NCBI GenBank assembly: GCA_963759115.1
Contig: CAVWXT010000005.1
Span: forward strand, 2,418,001-2,482,000
Length of the DNA: 64,000 nt
Origin: CAVWXT01 sp963759115
GTDB lineage: Bacteria; Planctomycetota; Planctomycetia; Pirellulales; Thermoguttaceae
Reading direction: 5' to 3'
Part shown: positions 59,101 through 64,000 of the stretch, piece after piece
Position numbering within the stretch: position 1 is the stretch's first letter
Layout: every line of letters starts with the position of its first letter
Notes under the pieces: model-generated
Database searches by the model: none
The model's input: only the letters and a program-made list of their open reading frames with translations
What the model was told of the DNA's origin: nothing
Made by a program: the position numbers and the translations under genes

Positions 59101-59166
59101 AGCCGCGTGCGGGTCCGCGTCGGCGATCGGGACATGCAGGAGGTGAGAGCATCCGCAGGCAGGTAA
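56134..59166 (+). CDS. Secreted clan-A glycoside hydrolase with LamG-like domain
   Basis: 1,010 residues, intact. Signal peptide LTFVCSCCLAAAAAMTAG. Residues about 45-230 are a LamG/concanavalin-like domain (FTAEVWVKLHRPGGYVLCKN, GQWTHIAITYDSA, MDGKIDSLRISNVAR). Residues about 240-390 are a carbohydrate-binding jelly roll (NLVPNGDFELGLTGWRMVGE). The TIM barrel from about residue 510 has the acid/base in AYEVWNEPTMGS and the probable nucleophile in LWHTEQGLTG, as in GH39/GH5-like clan A enzymes. The C-terminal 200 residues are beta domains. Substrate not predictable. Start chosen at 56134 because of CGGGAG and the signal peptide. Confidence 0.87.
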   Translation: MRMLSLTFVCSCCLAAAAAMTAGPAVAEPVQTTFSADAATTGLWLFREGQGDTSAAVKGPAAAVLGATWVPGRDGFALATHSGYAAIPDGPAVRPTNAFTAEVWVKLHRPGGYVLCKNGSYLLTVESTVNARFSVDKGWQAVNGVLPVPMGQWTHIAITYDSATAQGAIYVNGALDTKATLKGGGKLLVYGSQLRLGLNDWNMMGNEMDGKIDSLRISNVARTFEPIPQPAREVVVAKGNLVPNGDFELGLTGWRMVGEGDANLVWGTDAKDPASGRLCLHNIPGSEGSSALLSRPIPVSPGGHYTFSARLRGDRRTYPRIEVVSAGAGSGFASVAPFPLYPTIDVKWVEVKQSFVIPKDFAAPAVCISLPFASPGELWIDDVRLMAGETASELALKDNIAVGPQTLPVGNLYPYTAGSTTPTALNVVNTDSAAHKVTVQAIAVDCEGQPLPAVAVGTFDVPAGGVKTATFGLNTGRRGTFRLGFDLTCEGQTWRQSAECKYAVVVPLKGVGNADDSVFAMNTHMEREPTPHLLRSMEVLSQCGVKWIRAWWGWGMCEKTQGTFDFAEFDRQFNTVTNGTGMRIMPILLRYYSEHEQKWAGPVTPGAIQEYPDPKMLPEWKVFCGKVAERYQGRITAYEVWNEPTMGSSPNGVLTPQQYADLLNNTTPAIRQHDPKAKIVGFAGVPLDYLKNTLKLGVAPLMDVVAEHSYSQLALPEINLPKQTKDVRAILAADGGDKPLWHTEQGLTGDDDGYSPMTISEADVASLYTRNLVLLRSLGIEKYFWFSAQTSPAYGMAVYYENYIPRPRLAALNACASFIEGAAFRKAYRPSKNAYAFLFQGDKPVCVAWNMSLPTRLSLPLPAGSLQAFDLMGNTLPMSAEKGRLTVLIPAERPVYLCGAAADYAALEKALAEARVADVDAVLVKVSPAAGGMRVTVTGASPVAQDGVVEMAPPAGSRPAGWPVPQHFSSLASGEARSFTFALPAGAGESRVRVRVGDRDMQEVRASAGR

Positions 59167-59197
59167 GGGCCCGTAAAAAGATTAGTTGACCAATTGG

Positions 59198-59272
59198 GTG
59201 GCACGCCCTGAGCAGCGAAGGGCGTGGCGAACTGCGGAATCACGCCCTTCGCTGCGCTCAGGGACGTGCCAC
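59198..59272. repeat. Palindrome after the glycoside hydrolase gene
   Basis: GTGGCACGCCCTGAGCAGCG pairs with CGCTGCGCTCAGGGACGTGC. Placed 30 bp after the stop, it is a candidate transcription end. Confidence 0.8.
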
Positions 59273-59372
59273 ACTTGGCTCACGTACCACACTTCGCGGA
59301 ATGTGAACAGGTTATCGTTTTGCCTGCCCTAATCGGGCGCGTTGGGCTAACCAAATAGAAGGGAGATGTTTC

Positions 59373-60578
59373 ATGCACGCAATCAGAATGCTACTGGCGA
59401 TCTTGGCAATCTCGACGGCCGCTCGCATGGCTGCGGCCCAATCCGTTAAGTATGTGGGCGTAACGGAGCGGTCGGGCAGCGCCCAGGCCGCCGTCGTGGA
59501 AGGGTACGCCCTGGCGCACACGGGCCAGATGCTGCCGCTGGACAAGGAGGGCAGCGTCGTCGGCGTGGGGATTCCCAGCGCCCAGTTGCCGCAGGTGTTC
59601 TTCAACCTGGAGTCGGCGCTGGCGGCCGCCGGCTCGGACCTCCAGCACCTCGTGAAGATGAACGTGTACGTCGACAGTGCCCGCACCGCCGACGAGGTCC
59701 GCAAGCTGGTAGGCTCGCGTTTCCACGGGCCGGCGCACCCCGCCGTGTCCTACGTCTGCACGCCGCTGGTGCATCCCAGGGCCCAGGTTGCCCTGGACGC
59801 CGTGGCCGTCGTGCCGGGCGATGGTCCAACCGCGGTGGTCCGCAAGCGGTGTGAAAACATCATCGGCGAGCCTTGGCAGTCGGACGTGGCCATCCTGCCT
59901 CGCGGCGACGTGGTGTACGTCTCGGGAGTGGCCGAAAAAGGCGATCCGGCCACCGCTGCGGCCAAGGATCTGGAAAGCCTGCTGGCCACCATCGGGCAGA
60001 TGGGGCTCGACCGCAGCCAGGTTGTGCAAGTGAAGGCCTTCATCCGGTCGATCGGCGACGGCGAGGTAGTCAAGCAACAAATGGTCAAAGCGTTTCCCGG
60101 CGGACCGATTCCGCCGCTGGTCCTGGTGGAGTGGAAGTCCGACCTGCCCGCCGAGATCGAGATGATCGTCGCCGCGCCGGCGGCCAGGTCGGCTCCGGCC
60201 GCGGACAGCGTGACCTATTTCAATCCGTCGGGCGTCACGCCCTCGCCCGTCTTCAGCCGGGTGGCGCGCGTGCAAGGGGGCAAGCAGATTTACATCGGCG
60301 GCCTGTACGCCGAAGGGTCGGGCGACAACCAGGCCCAGGTCCGCAGCGTCTTCGCCGCGCTCGAGAAGATCGCCAAGGAGACGGGCACCGACTTGCGGCA
60401 CCTGGCGAAAGCGACGTACTACATTACCGACAACGACGGCGCCGACGTGATCACCAAACTGCGAAGCGAATACTACGATCCCAAGCGGCCGCCGGCCGCC
60501 TCGAAGGCCATGGTCAAAAGCGTCGGGATGTCGAACCGCACGATCACGTTGGACATGATCGCCGTTCCGGCGAAGTAG
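59373..60578 (+). CDS. Secreted protein with three RidA/YjgF-like domains
   Basis: Signal peptide (MLLAILAISTAARMAAAQS) and three consecutive RidA-like folds in 401 residues. Domain 1 has LVKMNVYVDSARTADEVRKL then HPAVSYVCTPLVHP. Domain 2 has DVVYVSGVAEKGDPATAAAK and VVQVKAFIRSIGD. Domain 3 has QIYIGGLYAEGSGDNQAQV, LRHLAKATYYITDNDGADVI and RPPAASKAMVKSVG. RidA proteins deaminate reactive enamines or bind small molecules as homotrimers; a single chain with three domains may form a pseudo-trimer. The Arg that binds the carboxylate in RidA is not obvious in domain 2. Confidence 0.85.
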   Translation: MHAIRMLLAILAISTAARMAAAQSVKYVGVTERSGSAQAAVVEGYALAHTGQMLPLDKEGSVVGVGIPSAQLPQVFFNLESALAAAGSDLQHLVKMNVYVDSARTADEVRKLVGSRFHGPAHPAVSYVCTPLVHPRAQVALDAVAVVPGDGPTAVVRKRCENIIGEPWQSDVAILPRGDVVYVSGVAEKGDPATAAAKDLESLLATIGQMGLDRSQVVQVKAFIRSIGDGEVVKQQMVKAFPGGPIPPLVLVEWKSDLPAEIEMIVAAPAARSAPAADSVTYFNPSGVTPSPVFSRVARVQGGKQIYIGGLYAEGSGDNQAQVRSVFAALEKIAKETGTDLRHLAKATYYITDNDGADVITKLRSEYYDPKRPPAASKAMVKSVGMSNRTITLDMIAVPAK

Positions 60579-60598
60579 TTTCTGTTGCGGAAAACCCG

Positions 60599-60664
60599 TA
60601 GGGTCCGCCTTGCGGACCGTGATGGACGAAATACCCGCGAAAAGGTCCGCACGGCGGACCCTAC
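60599..60664. repeat. Palindrome between convergent genes
   Basis: GTAGGGTCCGCCTTGCGGAC pairs with GGTCCGCACGGCGGACCC. Likely bidirectional terminator between the RidA-like and creatininase genes. Confidence 0.82.
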
Positions 60665-60682
60665 TTGTTTTGACGCGACGCC

Positions 60683-61642
60683 CTAGCGTTCCGGCACGTA
60701 CGGCGGCGGCTTGAGCGGCCGTTCGGCGGCGTCGTAAAACTCCTTGGCCAGCTTGGCCGAAACGTCGTCGTCCTTGACCCGCTTGATCTGGGCGGCAAGG
60801 CTCTTGGCCTGTGCCTCCAGGTAGAAGGCGCCTTTTTCGGCAGTGGCCGAGCGGGGATCGCCGCCCAAGTGCGTGGGAAAGTCGGAGTACCAGGAGAAGG
60901 AATTGCCCACGCCGAGGCCCTTCAGGTGGCCCCGCCGCGCGCCGTCGCCCGGATCGCGGAGGTCTTCCATGTGGACGGTTTCCGGGCGGAGGTGCATGAT
61001 GAGACTGGTTTCCGAGGTGCCGGCGTGGCCGTCGCCGCTGGGCGACATCTCGTTCCAGCGCCGGCGGTCCTCGGCCGACATCGCCACGCTGGCGATGCCG
61101 TAAAGGACGTAGGGCTTTCGCTCCTGGAGCATGCACATCTCCAAGTAGCCCAACAGCGACGAGTTGCCGCCGTGGTAGTTGACGATCACGATCTTGGTGA
61201 AGCCGTTGCGTCCGATCTCGTCCAAAATGGCCCGGAAAAGGCGGAGCAGCAACTCGTGGTCCAGCGAGATCGTGCCGGGGCACTGCCGGGCCTCGGCGAT
61301 CTGCCCGAAGTAGATCGAGGGAAAGACCACGGCCGGCTCGATCTGCGAGGCCCGCGTGGCCAGGGCCTCGGCCTCGAAGGTGTCGGTGCCGACGGGCAGG
61401 TGGGGGCCGTGCCGCTCGATGCAGCCCCACGGCACCAGGCACACCCCCTTGACGTCCTTGATGATCTGCGGCATCCGCTCGGAGGTGATGTTGAGCCATT
61501 GGAGGCCGGCGTTGTTGGTGGCCGATGTCTCGGTGGCCGCCGGGGCCGCGGCGCCGCCGGCCGCTGCCATTCCGGTGGCCGCCACGCTGCCCAGAAAGAC
61601 GCGCCGGCTCAAGGCATCCGCTTCTTGTTTCTCTTGGCTCAT
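60683..61642 (-). CDS. Tat-exported creatininase-family amidohydrolase
   Basis: 319 residues, intact. The leader LSRRVFLGSVAATGMAAAGG has the Tat twin arginine. Metal-binding motifs: VPWGCIERHGPHLPVGTDTF and IVIVNYHGGNSSLLGY, and SETSLIMHLRPE later. The family hydrolyses cyclic amides such as creatinine or formamides of flavin-precursor type; substrate here unknown. Good start context, GGAGAGACC before the ATG. Confidence 0.9.
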   Translation of the reverse strand: MSQEKQEADALSRRVFLGSVAATGMAAAGGAAAPAATETSATNNAGLQWLNITSERMPQIIKDVKGVCLVPWGCIERHGPHLPVGTDTFEAEALATRASQIEPAVVFPSIYFGQIAEARQCPGTISLDHELLLRLFRAILDEIGRNGFTKIVIVNYHGGNSSLLGYLEMCMLQERKPYVLYGIASVAMSAEDRRRWNEMSPSGDGHAGTSETSLIMHLRPETVHMEDLRDPGDGARRGHLKGLGVGNSFSWYSDFPTHLGGDPRSATAEKGAFYLEAQAKSLAAQIKRVKDDDVSAKLAKEFYDAAERPLKPPPYVPER

Positions 61643-62077
61643 GGTTGGTCTCTCCTGTCGAGGGATGGATTCGGGTTCCGCGATGGAGAGATTCTAACCC
61701 GAGGCGGTGGCGGGAGGCAAGACGCGGGGGGGCTGACAAGAGTTTTTGGCACTGGCTATGAGGGCCAAAGCGAAGTAGTTTGTGCTTCAGCACAACACGC
61801 TTCGACTGGACGCCCTGGCTATGAGGGCCAAAGGCCCTGCCGTTCGCTCAGCCCACGGTTAACGCCCTCGTTGTTATGCACAACTTCGCGCCGTGCCGAC
61901 CCGTAGGGTCGTTTGACAGTAGCCCAGCGATTCATCGCTGGGTCATGTGGGAAGAAAGATGTCCGTTCGTCCCGGAGGGACGGTTGAAATCATGCGTCGA
62001 ACGGCCGCATTCATGCGTCCCTACGGGACGCAAGATCGCTCGATTGCCGATATCCCCAGCAGTGAACTGCTGGGCTA
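61643..62077. repeat. Intergenic composite repeat, 5' exon side of group II intron 3
   Basis: Two direct copies of CTGGCTATGAGGGCCAAAG (61752 and 61814). Then hairpins GCCCAGCGATTCATCGCTGG (61921-61941), CGTCCCTACGGGACG (62018-62032), and CCCAGCAGTGAACTGCTGGG at 62056-62075. The intron begins two bases after this last hairpin (GGGCTA|GTGCG). No gene is seen here. Confidence 0.75.
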
Positions 62078-64000
62078 GTGCGTCTCTGAAAACGTTTGAT
62101 CGGTGGGGTGCGAGTCCCCACCAGGTTTGCGTTACAAACCTGTAACCGAAAGTAACCGCGTCTCCGCGAGGAGGGGTGGGAAGCAACCGGAGGTGAATGA
62201 CCAGTCCGTAGGATAACGAACCTGATTCGGCCAAGCCTGTCGGGGAGCCTGCTAGCCAATGGCGAACCTCCGACCGCGTGACGGCGTTCCCTCCGATCCG
62301 TCCAGATCTGCCCGGGGGATAGACGCGGCGGCCCATCCGGCTGAGGTAACGTGCGAAAGCCGTGATGGGGAGATGGCAACACGGTGGTTGAGGACGGAAT
62401 GGTCGGAAGGTCAAACGTCGTAAGGAGAGAGACCTGGAAGGAAGCAGGACGGAGTTCATTGTCCCTGATAAGGATAGGAAGAACCGGCCGTCCAGGAGTC
62501 AGAGCACCCATAGTAGCGACGAAACCGGGTAACGCCGGGGGAGCGAAGGGGTGCAGGAAGATGGATGCGTGATGTCCGAGCCACGGGAAAGAAACCATCC
62601 CCCGGTGACAGTGCCGTTCGCGGCTACTCCCGCCGGAGAGCCTCCGTCGATTCGCGACTGGGCGAACCCGTGTGTCTGGACGGACCGCATGTTGGCGACA
62701 CTCGAACAAGGAGTGCGAGGAGGAAGATGGCACACGCTGATCGACAAGGTGTACGCGCCGCTGAACCTGTTTGCCGCCCGCAGCCATGTGATCGGCAACC
62801 GGGGAGCAGCGGGGGTGGACCATCAATCGGTCGAGGGCTTTCAGGCCAATGGCCAGAAAGAACTGGACAGGCTGCACGAGGCACTGCGGACCAATGCGTA
62901 TCGTCCGCAGGCCGTGCGGCGAGTCTGGATTCCGAAACCGGGCAGCAAGGAGCAGCGGCCGTTGGGGGTTCCGACCGTGCGTGACCGCGTGGTGCAAACC
63001 GCGCTGTTGCACGTGCTGGAACCGATCTTCGACGCCACGTTTTCGCAAGCCAGTTACGGGTTTCGACACGGACGAGGGTGTCATCACGCCCTGGAACGGG
63101 TCGAGGAACTGCTCGGCGCTGGTCGCGTCTACGTGGTGGACGCGGACCTCAAGAGTTACTTTGACACGATCTCGAAGCCACGGCTGATGACGCGACTGCG
63201 CGAGAAGGTGTCGGACAGCCGGGTGTTGCGTTTGGTGGAGATGTTCCTGGAGCAAGGCGTGATGGACAACCTGCGGGAGTGGACGCCCGAAACGGGCACG
63301 CCCCAAGGAGCAGTCCTCTCGCCCCTTCTGGCCAACATCTACCTCAACCCGCTGGACCACGTGCTGGACGACGCCGGTTTCGCGCTGGTCCGTTATGCAG
63401 ACGACTTCGTGATCTTGTGCAAGACTCGCGAGGAGGCGGAAGCGGCCTTGGCGATGGTGCAACGTTGGGTCAACGAAAACGAGTTGACCCTGCATCCGAC
63501 CAAAACCAAGATCGTGGACGCCCGCATCGAGGGTTTCGATTTTCTGGGCTATCGCTTCCGCGGCGACTTGCGTGTGCCGCGGCAAAAGAGCCTGCGGAAA
63601 CTCAAGGAGGCGGTCCGCGCGAAGACCAAGCGCACGAACGGGCATGACCTGCCCTTCACGTGTGCTCGACTGACGCGGCAACTTCGCGGCTGGTTCATCT
63701 ACTTCCGCCATTGTCGCGGGTCGGTTTTCCGCCAACTGGACGGCTGGATTCGTGGTCGGCTGCGTAGCATGTTGCGGCGGCGACAGAAACGGCGCGGACG
63801 GGGCCGCGGAAGGGACCAGCAGCGTTGGCCCAATCGCTTCTTCGACGAGCAAGGGCTGTATTCCCTGCAAACCGCCCATGTCTGTTTCGCTCAACCCTTT
63901 CGGAGGTAACACCATCAACTGGAGAGCCGGATGCGGGAAATCCGCCAGTCCGGTTCGAAGGGAGGGGGGCCGCAACCCAATGCGGCCTCCCTACCTCTAT
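62078..64000 (+). mobile_element. Group II intron 3 with maturase, complete to the window end
   Basis: Starts GTGCGTCTCTGAAAACG. Its first 450 nt align with introns 1 and 2 through shared blocks such as GTAACCGAAAGTAAC, GATTCGGCC and GAGCCTGCTAG. Domain IV carries the reverse transcriptase gene. Domain V is at 63923-63957 (GAGAGCCGGATGCGGGAAAT...). Domain VI is at about 63960-63996, with arms GGGAGGGGGGCCGCA and TGCGGCCTCCC, a bulged A at 63993, and the 3' end CTACCTCTAT at 64000. Confidence 0.9.
62572..63909 (+). CDS. ltrA: Group II intron reverse transcriptase/maturase
   Basis: Splices the intron and copies it into new sites. Reverse transcriptase blocks: GAAGVDHQSVEGF, RRVWIPKPGSKEQRPLGVPT, SYGFRHGRGCHHAL, VVDADLKSYFDTI, GTPQGAVLSPLLANIYLNPL and the catalytic YADDFVILC. 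Then a thumb/maturase X domain (TLHPTKTKIVDARIEGFDFL, FTCARLTRQLRGWFIYFRHC). No HNH endonuclease domain follows. About 445 residues. The ATG at 62572 has AGGAAG upstream; a GTG at 62551 is an alternative. As the only intact maturase here, it may also mobilise the two ORF-less introns. Confidence 0.95.
   Translation: MSEPRERNHPPVTVPFAATPAGEPPSIRDWANPCVWTDRMLATLEQGVRGGRWHTLIDKVYAPLNLFAARSHVIGNRGAAGVDHQSVEGFQANGQKELDRLHEALRTNAYRPQAVRRVWIPKPGSKEQRPLGVPTVRDRVVQTALLHVLEPIFDATFSQASYGFRHGRGCHHALERVEELLGAGRVYVVDADLKSYFDTISKPRLMTRLREKVSDSRVLRLVEMFLEQGVMDNLREWTPETGTPQGAVLSPLLANIYLNPLDHVLDDAGFALVRYADDFVILCKTREEAEAALAMVQRWVNENELTLHPTKTKIVDARIEGFDFLGYRFRGDLRVPRQKSLRKLKEAVRAKTKRTNGHDLPFTCARLTRQLRGWFIYFRHCRGSVFRQLDGWIRGRLRSMLRRRQKRRGRGRGRDQQRWPNRFFDEQGLYSLQTAHVCFAQPFRR

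Overview
The window looks like a chromosomal segment of a GC-rich planctomycete (Pirellulales-like). The grounds are a cysteine-rich 'YTV' repeat protein of the type known from Rhodopirellula, a PEP-CTERM protein, Tat-exported Gfo/Idh/MocA and creatininase proteins, paired secreted SGNH hydrolases, and very many dispersed palindromes between genes. Single-base frameshifts occur in genes that must be functional (frr, greA, hsdR, rsmD region neighbours, ppx). I read most of them as sequence or assembly error rather than gene decay, and I join the pieces into one gene where the protein homology continues across the break. LAYOUT. 1-4.1 kb (minus strand): a polyphosphate cluster, CHAD protein > Ppx/GppA-HD > MazF-type toxin-antitoxin pair > PPK1. 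4.6-10.1 kb: a small planctomycete protein, a double N-acetylglucosamine-6-phosphate deacetylase whose second half has lost catalytic residues, a thioredoxin/NHL protein, a HAD phosphatase and a flavin reductase. 10.4-13 kb: HAF-repeat PEP-CTERM protein, truncated O-methyltransferase, tRNA-Gln(UUG), DUF2442 and zinc-ribbon proteins. 13.5-16.6 kb: the housekeeping operon rpsB-tsf-pyrH-frr. 16.6-18.8 kb: an AAA ATPase plus TOPRIM-like DUF4435 pair resembling the PARIS phage-defence system. 18.9-24.8 kb: retropepsin-like protease, cyclophilin, RsmD, cupin and a large damaged secreted protein. 25.2-31.8 kb (minus): a five-gene type I restriction-modification operon, hsdR > NDT/TIR-like protein > hsdM > ORF6N protein > hsdS. 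32-34.4 kb: small RHH protein and two tandem SGNH hydrolases. 34.7-36.8 kb: an ORF-less group II intron carrying an ISAzo13-type insertion sequence, next to greA. 38.2-40.4 kb: the cysteine-rich repeat protein. 40.6-45.0 kb: a single-chain type IIG-like restriction-modification gene, then an MqsA-type toxin-antitoxin pair. 45.5-53.2 kb: pilT, NmrA-like protein, tandem CsrA, rhomboid, membrane and secreted proteins, M20 peptidase. 53.3-54.1 kb: a second ORF-less group II intron. 54.4-61.6 kb: oxidoreductase, glycoside hydrolase, triple RidA, creatininase. 62.1-64.0 kb: a full group II intron with its reverse transcriptase, ending on the last base. HOW IT FITS. The window interleaves housekeeping genes with a defence/toxin-antitoxin cargo and with two kinds of mobile DNA. 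Palindromic elements occupy nearly every long intergenic gap. The group II introns have landed precisely beside hairpins of these palindromes, always at the junction CTA|GTGCG, and a second palindrome family has entered both DNA-methyltransferase genes.
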